Shown here: positions 34,291-42,983 of the stretch, in pieces
How positions within the stretch are numbered: position 1 is the first letter of the stretch
Layout of the letters: every line of letters starts with the position of its first letter
Assembly (NCBI GenBank): GCA_964524185.1
Contig: CAZGCI010000013.1
Coordinates: 1-58,276 of the forward strand
Source: Thiohalocapsa sp964524185
Lineage (GTDB): Bacteria > Pseudomonadota > Gammaproteobacteria > Chromatiales > Chromatiaceae
Reading direction: 5' to 3'
DNA length: 58,276 nucleotides
Notes under the pieces: generated by a model
Told to the model about the DNA's origin: nothing
Database searches by the model: none
What the model saw: only the letters and a program-made list of their open reading frames with translations
Translations under genes and position numbers: made by a program

Positions 34291-36081
34291 CTAAAGATCC
34301 GGTCCAAGACCGAGATGCAGACGGAAGCCCGCCGGCTCCTTGGTGAGGGCATACGCGACATCCAGGCGCACCGGCCCAATGGGTGTGGCAAAGCGGATGC
34401 CGAGGCCCGCGCTCTGCTCCCAGTCGGAGCTGTAATCCGGGTCGAAGGCGTTGCCGAAATCCGTAAAGACCGCGCCGCTCCAGGGGCCCGTGATGGTGCG
34501 CTGGTACTCCAGACTGCCGACGGCCAGATAGCGCCCGCCGACGATGGCGCCCGTGTCCGGATCCTGCGGCCCCAGGGCATCCAAGCCCCAACCGCGGATG
34601 CTGTTATCGCCGCCGGCGAAGAAACGCTGACTCACCGGAACGTCCTCCACGCTCTCGGCCCAGGTGGCGCCGAGGTTGGCGCGGGCGATGAAGCGATTGC
34701 CGCTGCCGAGGGTCCGGATCACCTTGTAGTTGGCCGTGCCGCTCACATAGCTGGTCTCGGACAGCACATTGCGCGCGGTACCCTGCAACAAAAGCCTAAG
34801 GCGATGGCCATGTTGGGTGTTGATGGGGTCATCTGCCACCACGCGCGACCAGGAGATGTGTGGCACCAGGCCGTTGAAGGTGCCACTGCCGTCGTCCGAC
34901 AGCTCAGAGTCCTCGTACCGATAATCCAGGCCCAAGTTGCGTCGCCATCCGGCCGGCGTCAGCACGGATTGGAGCACACCCACTTTGACGACCGTGCCCT
35001 GGCGACTCGCCGTGTCGAAGCTAGAGACCTCGGGCCGGATCTGGACGTAATCCGACACCGGGTCGCGAAAGGGGATGCGGTAGTCGGCGACGAGGGACTG
35101 GGCCACCGGCGCAATCTCGAGCTGGGCCCTGAGCCTATGGCCACGGCGACCGATGTAACGCCGCCGATAGTCGAGGCTGAAGCGCGGCCCGACATCGGTC
35201 GCAAAGCCAACGCCCACGCGGTACCTGTTCGCTTGATTGCGCGTCGCGTCCACCCGAAGAGGCACACGCCGGTCGGGCCCCGCCTGATCCTTGAGCGGCA
35301 TGATTTCGACGTTGTTGAAGTACTCCGTGCCGATGAGACGACCCTGCAGCCCGAGCAGGACGTTCGGGTCGTAGACATCACCGGGAACGAAGTCGACGAA
35401 CTTTTGCAGAAAGTCATCTGCGAGCAGGTCCTGCTGGAAGCTGACCTCACCGAAGTACCAACGCGAGCCCGTGTCAAGATGGAACGCGATGTGGGCGGTG
35501 TAGGCCACGGGGTCGACGAGCACGATATGGCGCGCTAGCTCGGCGTCCAGGTAGCCCTGCCGGGAGGCAATGCCGGTGATCTCGCCCTTGGCCCGCTCGT
35601 AGTCCGCGTGCAGCAGTACGTCCCCGGGCTGCATGGGGAAGGCCTTCGGAAAGGCCGGATCGCCCGCGCCCGGACCACGGATCTGATAGTCGACTGATGC
35701 GATTCTCACAGGCTCGCCGGGGTCGATGCGAAAGGTCGCAATCCAGCGGCCGTCCGGGTCGTCGGGCCGGACCAGACTGTCTTCGATCTCGACCCGATAG
35801 AGGCCGAAGGGTGCCAGCGCATCGCGAATCTGCTGGGGCGCGCGCCGATAGAGGGATAGGAGCAATGGCACCGTGAGCTCGCCGTCGTCCTGCTCCTGGT
35901 AGAGGCCGAGCAGGGCCTGGACGTTGGTCTCCTGCTGGCCCTCTAGCCCTTCGATCCGAACCTGCAGCGAGACGGCAGTTGCGGCCGCAGGCGTCAACAG
36001 CGCCCCCAAGCACAGCAGCACAAGCGCCCGCTGGCGCCGGCAGCGGGTCACGCACCAGCGCTGGCGGGCGAGCAAGGTCAT
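34291..36081 (-). CDS. tamA: Autotransporter assembly factor TamA (Omp85 family)
   Basis: Outer-membrane partner of TamB. The ATG at 36081 gives 596 residues with a signal peptide (LVLLCLGALLTPAAATA). The POTRA domains are around residues 30-265 and include RVEIEDSLVRPDDPDGRWIATF and YRIRGPG-like strands. The Omp85 barrel follows and carries the family features FFAGGDNSIRGWGLDALGP and the C-terminal strand GPVRLDVAYALTKEPAGFRLHLGLGP. It is the first gene of the operon, and a dispersed-repeat copy lies just upstream. Confidence 0.94.
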   Translation of the reverse strand: MTLLARQRWCVTRCRRQRALVLLCLGALLTPAAATAVSLQVRIEGLEGQQETNVQALLGLYQEQDDGELTVPLLLSLYRRAPQQIRDALAPFGLYRVEIEDSLVRPDDPDGRWIATFRIDPGEPVRIASVDYQIRGPGAGDPAFPKAFPMQPGDVLLHADYERAKGEITGIASRQGYLDAELARHIVLVDPVAYTAHIAFHLDTGSRWYFGEVSFQQDLLADDFLQKFVDFVPGDVYDPNVLLGLQGRLIGTEYFNNVEIMPLKDQAGPDRRVPLRVDATRNQANRYRVGVGFATDVGPRFSLDYRRRYIGRRGHRLRAQLEIAPVAQSLVADYRIPFRDPVSDYVQIRPEVSSFDTASRQGTVVKVGVLQSVLTPAGWRRNLGLDYRYEDSELSDDGSGTFNGLVPHISWSRVVADDPINTQHGHRLRLLLQGTARNVLSETSYVSGTANYKVIRTLGSGNRFIARANLGATWAESVEDVPVSQRFFAGGDNSIRGWGLDALGPQDPDTGAIVGGRYLAVGSLEYQRTITGPWSGAVFTDFGNAFDPDYSSDWEQSAGLGIRFATPIGPVRLDVAYALTKEPAGFRLHLGLGPDL

Positions 36082-36160
36082 GCTCGCGATACTAGTGAAT
36101 TCAGGGGAATGTGCAACACTCATCAACGACGCAGTGACAGTGATGTCATCCCCCAACAAA

Positions 36161-36353
36161 GCGATGCCTCAGACCGACGAGCGACTGGCGCGCCGGCACG
36201 CCAGCGCGTTGTTCGCTGGCCAGGGCCAAGGGCTAAGGGCTAAGGCTTGGACGCACAGTCCTGGCATCCGCGGTTGCGCCTTGGCCCCCGGCCCTTTTGC
36301 CCTGCCGGCGCCTGGCACACGACGCGGCGTGGAAAACTTGACGCATCTGCAAC
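36161..36353 (-). repeat. Dispersed intergenic repeat, copy B
   Basis: Read on the minus strand it begins GTTGCAGATGCGTCAAGTTT, passes GTGCCAGGCGCCGG and GATGCCAGGACTGTGCG, then a short heptamer run (TTAGCCC-like units), and ends CTCGTCGGTCTGAGGCATCGC. These blocks are shared in the same order with copy A, and partly with copies C and D. It lies between the 5' end of tamA and the 3' end of the broken channel gene. Confidence 0.75.
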
Positions 36354-36374
36354 CAGCTCGCGCAGTTAAGCAAT

Positions 36375-37255
36375 CTAGTCTTCGGCTGATGGCATCCGCC
36401 TGTCTGGGGCGGGCGCAGCCGTGGCGGGCGGATTGCCGGTCCCTTGCGGGCCGCACAGCTGCGCCCGCAGCCCAGCGATTTCCTGCTGCAGCCGGCGTAC
36501 CTCCAACAGGACGCGCTCGGTGTCGTCATGCACGGCGCCTTCAATCTCGTGGCGATCCGCGGCATGATCGGTGTCGTGCATGGTCTGCATGGTGTCCACA
36601 ATGATGCCGATGAAGAGATTCAGCATCGTGAACGTGGCAACGAGAATAAACGGCAGGAAGAAGGCCCAGGCCAGGGGGTACTCCGCCATCACCGGTCGCA
36701 CAATGCCCATGGACCAGCTTTCCAACGTCATGATCTGGAACAGGGTGTACATGGACGCGCCGATGCTGCCGAACCATTCCGGGAAGCCCGCCCCGAAGAG
36801 GCTGGTCGCCATCACTGCGAACACGTAGACGAGGAGCAGCATCAGCCCAGCGATGGAGGTGATGCCCGGTATGGCGGCGAGCAGCGCTTCCACCACGAAC
36901 CGCAGCCGCGGTACCGTGGACACGAGCCGCAGGACTCGCAGCACGCGCAGGACCCGCAGCACCGCCAGCGGGCCGCTCGCCGGCACTAGGGCGATGGCCA
37001 CGACGCTGAAGTGAAGACATTCCATGCCTCCCGAAAGAAGCGCCAGCGCCGGGCGTAGAGCTTGAGCCCGATTTCGAGCACGAAGACGGTCAGCGCCGCA
37101 CGGTCCAGCGTTTTCAGCAGCCCGCCCCACTGCGCCATGAGGGCAGCCGAGGTCTCAAGCCCGAGCGTGATGGCATTGAAGATGATGACGGTGATGATGA
37201 CACGCTGCACCGGACCAGACTCGATCCAGGCGCCAAGGCGCTCGCGGGACGGCAT
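36375..37255 (-). pseudogene. NaChBac-type voltage-gated sodium channel, frameshifted
   Basis: Two frames together give one six-helix channel. The first (37255 to about 37012) has S1-S2 and reaches FFREAWNVF. The second continues with FSVVAIALVPASGPLAVLRV, whose S4 bears an arginine every third position (RVLRVLRVLRLV). It then has the pore TLFQIMTLESWSMG, matching the TxESW selectivity filter of bacterial sodium channels, then S6 (FTMLNLFIGIIVDTMQTM) and a C-terminal helical bundle. Loss of one base near 37010-37014 explains the break: WNVF-T-S reads ttc-act-tca where relatives have an Asp or His before FS. It is a pseudogene unless this is a sequencing error. Without the break the protein would have about 290 residues. 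Confidence 0.85.
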
Positions 37256-37382
37256 CTTGCGAATACTCCTATGGAGGGGTCGATCAGTTGTGCGGGCATG
37301 GCCGCCGGTCGCGTGGAGTCAACGCACCGTCATGGCCCATGAGTAGACTAGGCCGTAAAACCTGCTGCAGGAGTGCGCCACA

Positions 37383-38168
37383 ATGGACGAAATCCGCATC
37401 GAGAGCTGGAACGACTTACAGGACGCCCTGTTCGCGGAGGCCTGGATCCCGGAGCTTGGTCGCTATCGCTCGCGCTACGCCTTTCGCGGCCTGTCGGACG
37501 CCAGCTATCCGCTGGAGACAACGCTGTGCCGCCTCGGCGGAAACTATCCGGCGTTGGAGCGCCACTTGCTGCGCAACTTCCGCAAGTATGCCCACCGGCG
37601 CGTGGTGGAGCGGGACTCGGTGTGGCACTGGCTGACGGTGGCTCAGCACTACGGGCTGCCCACAAGGCTCATGGATTGGACCTATTCGCCCTTCGCGGCA
37701 CTGCACTTTGCCACCTCTAACATTGAGCATTTCGACTGCGACGGCGCCGTCTGGGGCGCCAACTATCTGCGCACCCACGAGTTGGTCCCCGACCCGCTCG
37801 CCGAGCGCCTGGCGCAAGAAGGCGCCAACGTCTTCACGCTCGAGATGCTCTCGGACACAGTGAAGTCCCTCGAGGCCCTGGACGCACTCTGCCCGCGCCC
37901 CTTCGCACTCTTCTTCGAGCCACCCTCCATCGATGATCGGATCATCAACCAGTTTGCTTTCTTCTCGGTGATGTCCGACCCGCGGGTGCGCCTCGACCAT
38001 TGGCTCGCCAGTCATCCAGGACTCGCGCGCAAGATCGTCATCCCGGCGGGACTCAAGTGGGAGATTCGCGACAAGCTCGATCAATCCAATATCACCGAGC
38101 GGGTGCTGTTTCCCGGGTTGGACGGACTGACTGCCTGGCTGAAGCGGCATTACAGCCCGAAGGGCTAG
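37383..38168 (+). CDS. FRG-domain protein
   Basis: The 261-residue protein carries the FRG domain (named for Phe-Arg-Gly): YAFRGLSDASYPLETTLCR near residues 32-50, and the second block LTVAQHYGLPTRLMDWTYSPF near 84-104. The family is found mostly in accessory and defence-associated proteins of bacteria and phages, and its biochemical activity is not settled. It has no membrane segment or signal peptide. It stands divergent from the broken sodium channel and has no obvious partner gene, which is unusual if it belongs to a toxin or defence module. Confidence 0.85.
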   Translation: MDEIRIESWNDLQDALFAEAWIPELGRYRSRYAFRGLSDASYPLETTLCRLGGNYPALERHLLRNFRKYAHRRVVERDSVWHWLTVAQHYGLPTRLMDWTYSPFAALHFATSNIEHFDCDGAVWGANYLRTHELVPDPLAERLAQEGANVFTLEMLSDTVKSLEALDALCPRPFALFFEPPSIDDRIINQFAFFSVMSDPRVRLDHWLASHPGLARKIVIPAGLKWEIRDKLDQSNITERVLFPGLDGLTAWLKRHYSPKG

Positions 38169-38311
38169 CGGGGCAGTGCCTCAGACCAAAGGCCGACTGG
38201 TACCTCGGCGCGACATCGGCTGATCATGGGCCGGGCCCAATCCGCGAGATGCCGCCCTGCCGACAGCAACCGATCCTCGGTCCCATCGGCGCAGCGCGTG
38301 CACCGACGTCC

Positions 38312-39289
38312 CTAACCTTGCGCCGCGAAGCGCGCTGCGCCCAACAGGGGTGCCTGCTGGTTCAGGATGACCCGCACGGGCATCCGCTCCATCAGTGCTC
38401 GCATGCGGCCCTTGTCGACGAAACCGGCGAGAAAATCCCCGCTGCGGAGCAAGTCCAGGTTTTTGGGGGCAATGCCTCCGCCCAGGTAGACGCCGCCGAG
38501 GGCCATGACCTTCAGCGCCAGATTGCCCGCCTCGCGGCCGTACAAGCGCGCGAACAAGCCCATGGTCTCCGTACACACCGGGCAGCCTGCAGCGGCCGTC
38601 TCGGCCACCGCCGCGGCCACGTCGCCCGCGCCGGCCAACGCCTCGGCCACCGCCGGCGGATGCTTGATCTTGTGCCAGGCCGCGAGAAACTCATACAGGT
38701 TGCCGATGCCCATCCCGGACACCACGCGCTCCCAACTGACACGTCCAAACTGCTGCCGCAGGTGGTTGAGCAGCGCGAACTCGAGCTCATCCGCCGGGGC
38801 GAAGTCCGTGTGCCCGCCTTCGGTGGCGAAGGCGTGGTGTCGGCTACCGTCCCAATACAGTCCCGCCTCGCCGAGACCGGTGCCGGCGGCAACCACACAG
38901 GCGTTGCCGATGGCGTCTGACGCCCCCGGCTGAAGATCGGCCAGATCATCCGGTCCCAAGGCCGCAACCCCCCAGGCCACGGCCTCCAAGTCGTTCAGGA
39001 GATGTGCCCGCCGAAAGCCGAGCGCATCTGCCAAGGTCCCGGCATCCAGGCTCCAGGGTAGGTTGGTGGTCTTGCTGCGGCCGGCGACCACGGGCCCGGC
39101 GACCGCAAAACTGCCGACGTCGACTGCAGATCTCGACTCATCCAGATACCGACGGACGATCGCAGCCAGCCCATCGAAGTCGCGGCTCGGGTAGCGCGCT
39201 GAGCGCGACAAGGCCACGGCGTCTCCATCGAGCTCCGCCACCGCGAGAACCGTTTTGGTACCGCCGATATCGCCGACCAACACGCGCAT
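38312..39289 (-). CDS. glk: Glucokinase
   Basis: Phosphorylates glucose to glucose 6-phosphate with ATP. The 325-residue protein belongs to the proteobacterial glucokinase family. LVGDIGGTKTVLAV is the N-terminal phosphate-binding loop, and LNDLEAVAWGVAAL holds the catalytic Asp. VVAAGTGLGEAGL and EGGHTDFAP complete the active site, and GGVYLGGGIAPKNL lies near the C-terminus. It stands alone, convergent with the FRG gene, with a 143-base gap that shows nothing clear. With glgC and ppsA elsewhere in the window it fits storage and recycling of glucose units. Confidence 0.95.
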   Translation of the reverse strand: MRVLVGDIGGTKTVLAVAELDGDAVALSRSARYPSRDFDGLAAIVRRYLDESRSAVDVGSFAVAGPVVAGRSKTTNLPWSLDAGTLADALGFRRAHLLNDLEAVAWGVAALGPDDLADLQPGASDAIGNACVVAAGTGLGEAGLYWDGSRHHAFATEGGHTDFAPADELEFALLNHLRQQFGRVSWERVVSGMGIGNLYEFLAAWHKIKHPPAVAEALAGAGDVAAAVAETAAAGCPVCTETMGLFARLYGREAGNLALKVMALGGVYLGGGIAPKNLDLLRSGDFLAGFVDKGRMRALMERMPVRVILNQQAPLLGAARFAAQG

Positions 39290-39443
39290 TGCATCCGCCT
39301 CCGGTTATGGTGCATTCGAGTCGGATCATATACCCGACCCGGCGGGAGACGGTGGACCCGCGCGCAGGGGTTGTAACGCCTGCGCGCGAGCGCCGAGGGC
39401 GTCGGCGGACACCCTCGGCACAGCGAGGACAGCGCTAAACTGC

Positions 39444-39755
39444 CTAGTCAGAACCGGCGCTGGCGGCCGGCGCGGCGGGTGCCGGATAGGCGTAGCCCGG
39501 ATAGCCGTACGCATAGGGCGTGGCGCCGTAGGTGTATGGGTATCCACCCCAATAGCCGGGATAGCCGCCCCAGTAGCCCGGGTAACCGTAGCCGTGACCG
39601 GGCCCGTACCAAGGGCCGCCGTAGTAGCCCGGCCCCCAACCGTTACCCCAATTCCAGGGGTTGAAGGGGCCCCAGAAGGCGTTCGCGGAGCCAGCAGCAA
39701 ACAACGTGGCACCGGCCAAGCCGGCAGCAAGCAGGAGACGCTTCTTGGTGAGCAT
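39444..39755 (-). CDS. Secreted Gly/Tyr/Trp/Pro-rich protein, sulfur globule protein-like
   Basis: The 103-residue product has a Sec signal peptide (LTKKRLLLAAGLAGATLFAA, cleavage after ANA) and a mature part of almost only Gly, Tyr, Pro, Trp and Ala. Repeats such as GYPGYWGGYPGYWGGYPYTY are present. This matches the style of sulfur globule envelope proteins of purple sulfur bacteria, which coat periplasmic sulfur droplets, though repeat composition alone is weak evidence of orthology. The ATG at 39755 is chosen because a strong GGAGG lies eight bases upstream. The ATG at 39773 has none and lies before that site. AT-rich palindromes sit in its promoter region. Confidence 0.7.
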   Translation of the reverse strand: MLTKKRLLLAAGLAGATLFAAGSANAFWGPFNPWNWGNGWGPGYYGGPWYGPGHGYGYPGYWGGYPGYWGGYPYTYGATPYAYGYPGYAYPAPAAPAASAGSD

Positions 39756-39847
39756 TTGGTTTCCTCCGTTCATTGACGTTCTGAGCTATGGAACCGGCCG
39801 TCAGGCGCGGCCCGAACCCAGCTTAGTCGGAGCGCCGGCGGCCCGAT

Positions 39848-39861
39848 TTGATATATGTCAA
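39848..39861 (-). promoter_or_regulatory. Candidate FNR/Anr box upstream of the sulfur-globule-like gene
   Basis: TTGATATATGTCAA matches the FNR consensus TTGAT-N4-ATCAA with one mismatch. On the minus strand, TAAGCT at 39825-39820 lies where the -10 of a class II FNR promoter would be: with the start at 39813, the box centre is at -41.5. Transcription would begin about 58 bases before the ATG at 39755. Confidence 0.5.
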
Positions 39862-39863
39862 CG

Positions 39864-39877
39864 TTGGAATATTCCAA
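39864..39877 (-). promoter_or_regulatory. Perfect AT-rich palindrome, possible operator
   Basis: TTGGAATATTCCAA is a perfect 14-base palindrome two bases away from the candidate FNR box and upstream of it with respect to the sulfur-globule-like gene. In this GC-rich genome an AT-rich dyad at a promoter suggests a dimeric regulator. The regulator is unknown. Confidence 0.45.
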
Positions 39878-39885
39878 TATGCTGA

Positions 39886-40431
39886 TCAATTGCTGCCGCG
39901 GCGGCTGGTGTCGAAGCGAAAGGGCGCCGCGAGTGTGTCGTCGCCCAGGCGCAACAGTACACGGGCCTCCCAGGTCATGCGCTCACGCACGCAGATCGCG
40001 AGCATGGCTTGGCCCGTGTAGACATCTGGATCTTCGGCCGACCGCATCAGGCTCACGCGGTTGTAGCCCATGTCCATGTCGACGCCCACGACGTCGAGCT
40101 CCACGCGCTGGGGCCGCGGGAGATCGATCAGGCGCACGGCAACGCTCAGCGGCGCCGCCGTGGGGATACCGCGCGGACGGATGTCGAGCCACACGGCGCC
40201 GCCGTCGGCGAAGCGTACCGTGCAGGCAGCGGCGCTGATGTCGCAGGTCGGGTCCAGCGGCGCACGCTTCGTGATGGGCGGGAACAGCACAGGCCAGGCC
40301 TTGTGGACGGCGACGCCGATGACCGCAGTGGCGAGCAGGCCCGCAACGACCCAGAGCAGTACGACGGGGGCATAGGCGCGGCGCGCCGCCGGGGGGCGGT
40401 TACGGCGCGTCCGGAGCTCGTGCGGGCTCAT
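39886..40431 (-). CDS. Membrane-anchored protein of unknown function, FixH-like layout
   Basis: The 181-residue protein has a basic cytoplasmic N-terminus, one membrane helix (VVLLWVVAGLLATAVIGVAV, about residues 23-43) and a periplasmic domain of about 130 residues. Conserved-looking patches are CDISAAACTVRF, with two cysteines, VDMDMGYNRVSLMRS, and YTGQAMLAICVRERMTWEAR. This topology and the beta-rich domain resemble FixH/YtkA-like proteins that act in cytochrome oxidase or copper handling, but I cannot assign it. It lies upstream of the sulfur-globule-like gene on the same strand, with 130 bases between them. Confidence 0.6.
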   Translation of the reverse strand: MSPHELRTRRNRPPAARRAYAPVVLLWVVAGLLATAVIGVAVHKAWPVLFPPITKRAPLDPTCDISAAACTVRFADGGAVWLDIRPRGIPTAAPLSVAVRLIDLPRPQRVELDVVGVDMDMGYNRVSLMRSAEDPDVYTGQAMLAICVRERMTWEARVLLRLGDDTLAAPFRFDTSRRGSN

Positions 40432-40672
40432 TTGCGGTAGGCCGGGTGCATCGGGCTTGGGGTCAGGGGGCGAGGTTGTCTATGGTCGCGAACGGGCGTT
40501 GCTGCGGAGGTTACCCTAACAACCCCCAAGCCAGGCATCGCCTTGGTCGCATTCGAACGGGTTGCTCGCGCGCCTCGAACGCAGCCGCGATGATCACCAC
40601 CTAAAGCAACGTAGTAATCGCCCGCGACTGCACAGCACTGACCCGCCACAGGCAGGAAGGAGACCAAACAGT

Positions 40673-42166
40673 ATGAAATACCGGGACCTGCGGGACTTCG
40701 TCGACCAGCTGGAGCAGCGCGGCGAGCTGCGGCGCATCCGCGTGCCCGTTGACCCGTACCTGGAGGTCACCGAGATCTGCGACCGAACACTGCGCGCAGG
40801 CGGCCCGGCGCTGTTGTTCGAGCAACCCAAGGGTTCTTCAGTCCCGCTGCTCGGCAACCTCTTCGGCACTCCGCGCCGGGTGGCGTTGGGCATGGGCGAA
40901 GAAACCGTGGACGCCCTGCGGGAGATCGGCAAGCTGCTCGCGTTCTTGAAGCAGCCAGAGCCGCCGAAGGGCATGAAGGCCGCCCTCGAGAGCCTGCCCA
41001 TCTTCCGCAAGGTGCTGGATATGGCGCCCAAGGTGCGCCGCAATCCGCCGTGCCAGGAGCAGGTATTCGAGGGTCAGGCGGTTGACCTGGGCCGGCTGCC
41101 GATCCAACACTGCTGGCCCGGTGATGCGGCGCCGCTGATCACCTGGGGCCTAGTGGTGACCCGCGGCCCAGACAAGCCACGGCAGAACCTCGGCATCTAC
41201 CGAATGCAGGTGTTGGGCCGCAACCGCGTCATCATGCGCTGGCTGGCCCACCGCGGCGGCGCGTTGGACTACCGAGATTGGCAGCAGCAACATCCGGAGC
41301 AGCCCTTCCCCATCGCCGTTGCCCTGGGCGCCGATCCTGCCACCATCCTCGGCGCCGTCACGCCGGTGCCCGACACTCTGTCGGAGTATGCCTTCGCCGG
41401 GCTGCTGCGGGGCAGCCGCACCGAGCTGGCCAACTGCTTGGGCAGCGATCTGCAGGTGCCCGCAAGCGCAGAGATCGTGCTGGAGGGCCACTTGTATCCG
41501 GGCGACACCGCGCCGGAGGGGCCCTTCGGCGACCACACCGGCTACTACAACGAGGTGGACCAGTTCCCCGTGTTCACCATCGAGCGCATGACCCAGCGCC
41601 CGGAGCCCATCTATCACAGCACCTACACGGGGCGCCCGCCGGATGAGCCCGCCGTCCTGGGCGTAGCGCTGAATGAGGTCTTCGTGCCCATCCTGCAGAA
41701 GCAGTTTCCGGAGATCGTGGACTTCTACCTACCGCCTGAGGGCTGCTCCTACCGGCTGGCGGTGGTGAGCATGAACAAACAGTACCCGGGGCACGCGAAG
41801 CGCGTGATGATGGGCGTCTGGTCTTTCCTGCGGCAGTTCATGTACACCAAGTTCGTCATCGTGGTGGACGCGGACGTCAATACCCGCGACTGGCGCGACG
41901 TGATTTGGGCCATGACCACCCGTATGGACCCGGTCCGCGACACCGTGCTGGTGGACAACACGCCCATCGACTATCTGGACTTCGCCTCGCCGGTGTCCGG
42001 GCTCGGCTCCAAGGTCGGCTTCGATGCCACCAATAAGTGGCAAGGGGAGACCACACGCGAATGGGGCCAGCCCATCCGCATGGACGACGCCGTGAAGGCG
42101 CGCGTCGACGCGCTCTGGCCCGAGCTTGGACTCGGGCAAGAGGACTCCGATGCGCTCCGGACTTAG
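40673..42166 (+). CDS. ubiD: 4-hydroxy-3-polyprenylbenzoate decarboxylase
   Basis: Decarboxylates the polyprenylated 4-hydroxybenzoate in ubiquinone biosynthesis, using prenylated FMN made by UbiX. The ATG at 40673 has AGGAAGGAG about 12 bases upstream and gives 497 residues beginning MKYRDLRDFVDQLEQRGELR. The family core includes GIYRMQVLGRNRVIMRWLAH, EGHLYPGDTAPEGPFGDHTG, with the prFMN/metal-site acidic residues, and VVDADVNTRDWRDVIWAM. No ubiX is adjacent. Length is normal. Confidence 0.96.
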   Translation: MKYRDLRDFVDQLEQRGELRRIRVPVDPYLEVTEICDRTLRAGGPALLFEQPKGSSVPLLGNLFGTPRRVALGMGEETVDALREIGKLLAFLKQPEPPKGMKAALESLPIFRKVLDMAPKVRRNPPCQEQVFEGQAVDLGRLPIQHCWPGDAAPLITWGLVVTRGPDKPRQNLGIYRMQVLGRNRVIMRWLAHRGGALDYRDWQQQHPEQPFPIAVALGADPATILGAVTPVPDTLSEYAFAGLLRGSRTELANCLGSDLQVPASAEIVLEGHLYPGDTAPEGPFGDHTGYYNEVDQFPVFTIERMTQRPEPIYHSTYTGRPPDEPAVLGVALNEVFVPILQKQFPEIVDFYLPPEGCSYRLAVVSMNKQYPGHAKRVMMGVWSFLRQFMYTKFVIVVDADVNTRDWRDVIWAMTTRMDPVRDTVLVDNTPIDYLDFASPVSGLGSKVGFDATNKWQGETTREWGQPIRMDDAVKARVDALWPELGLGQEDSDALRT

Positions 42167-42311
42167 AGCGACACCTTAGGGAGACGACACGTTCGGCGGG
42201 GCAACACTCCGCTCGGGGCCGACAGGACGAGACGGCCCAGGGGAGCCCGCGATGCGGCTACGCCGCCGATCGATCACTCACGGCCGCAAACGACCGGTCG
42301 GCGGCGAGCGG

Positions 42312-42578
42312 CTAGTATCGCCCCGACGGTCGCTCGGTCCGCGGTCGCGCTTCGTTCACGGTCAGCTTGCGCCCGTCGTGCATGGAGTCGTTCAGGGCCT
42401 GAATGGCATCCCCCGCCTCGGCATCGTTGGGCATGTCCACGAAGCCGAAGCCTTTGGACTGACCGGAGAACTTGTCTTTGATGACATCCGCACTCGCCAC
42501 CTCGCCGAACTCGCTGAACATCTCGCGCAGTTGGTCGTCGGTGATTTGGTATTTCAGATTGCCTACGTAGATCCGCAT
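42312..42578 (-). CDS. Small RRM RNA-binding protein
   Basis: The 88-residue protein consists of one RNA-recognition motif. RNP2 is IYVGNLK at residues 3-9, and RNP1 is KGFGFVDM near 42-49, with aromatic residues positioned to stack on RNA bases. The short tail ARPRTERPSGRY is basic. Bacterial single-RRM proteins of this type often respond to cold or to changes in RNA folding. The 405-base region upstream (42579-42983) holds no recognisable gene and may carry a long 5' leader, but I see no motif that proves it. Confidence 0.9.
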   Translation of the reverse strand: MRIYVGNLKYQITDDQLREMFSEFGEVASADVIKDKFSGQSKGFGFVDMPNDAEAGDAIQALNDSMHDGRKLTVNEARPRTERPSGRY

Positions 42579-42983
42579 CGCTCTTTCTCGACAGCACCCG
42601 TGCATTGCCCGCGCTGGGGCGGCCGTCGACCAACGCACAAACCGACGACCGACAAACGGCCTGCGGCCGTATTCAATGGATTGCGGCGCGGTTGGCCGCA
42701 GCCCGCGAGACCCATGACGCAGCGACTGCGGGCAATCGAAACAGCGGGAGCGACCCAAGCTCACCCAGGGTGGCTTGCCCAGGGTGTCTTGCATCGTGGT
42801 GGCGGCGGGTGGCGCGCGACGAGCCGGGGGCGAGCTCAGGGGCCCGCCTGCAAGCGGTGGACCGGCTGGAACCCGGATCAGCGACCGTGTCCGCCGCAGC
42901 TGCGGTGCGAAGACGGCCCTTGTGGCGTTTCGATGGTGGCGCTTAAGCCCAAACCCTTTGCGCGCGACAACCTAAGGCGCAAT

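Noticed and set aside
38169..38311. Full copy of the dispersed repeat after the FRG gene
   Set aside because: Only about 23 bases resemble the repeat end, with six differences, so at best it is a fragment.
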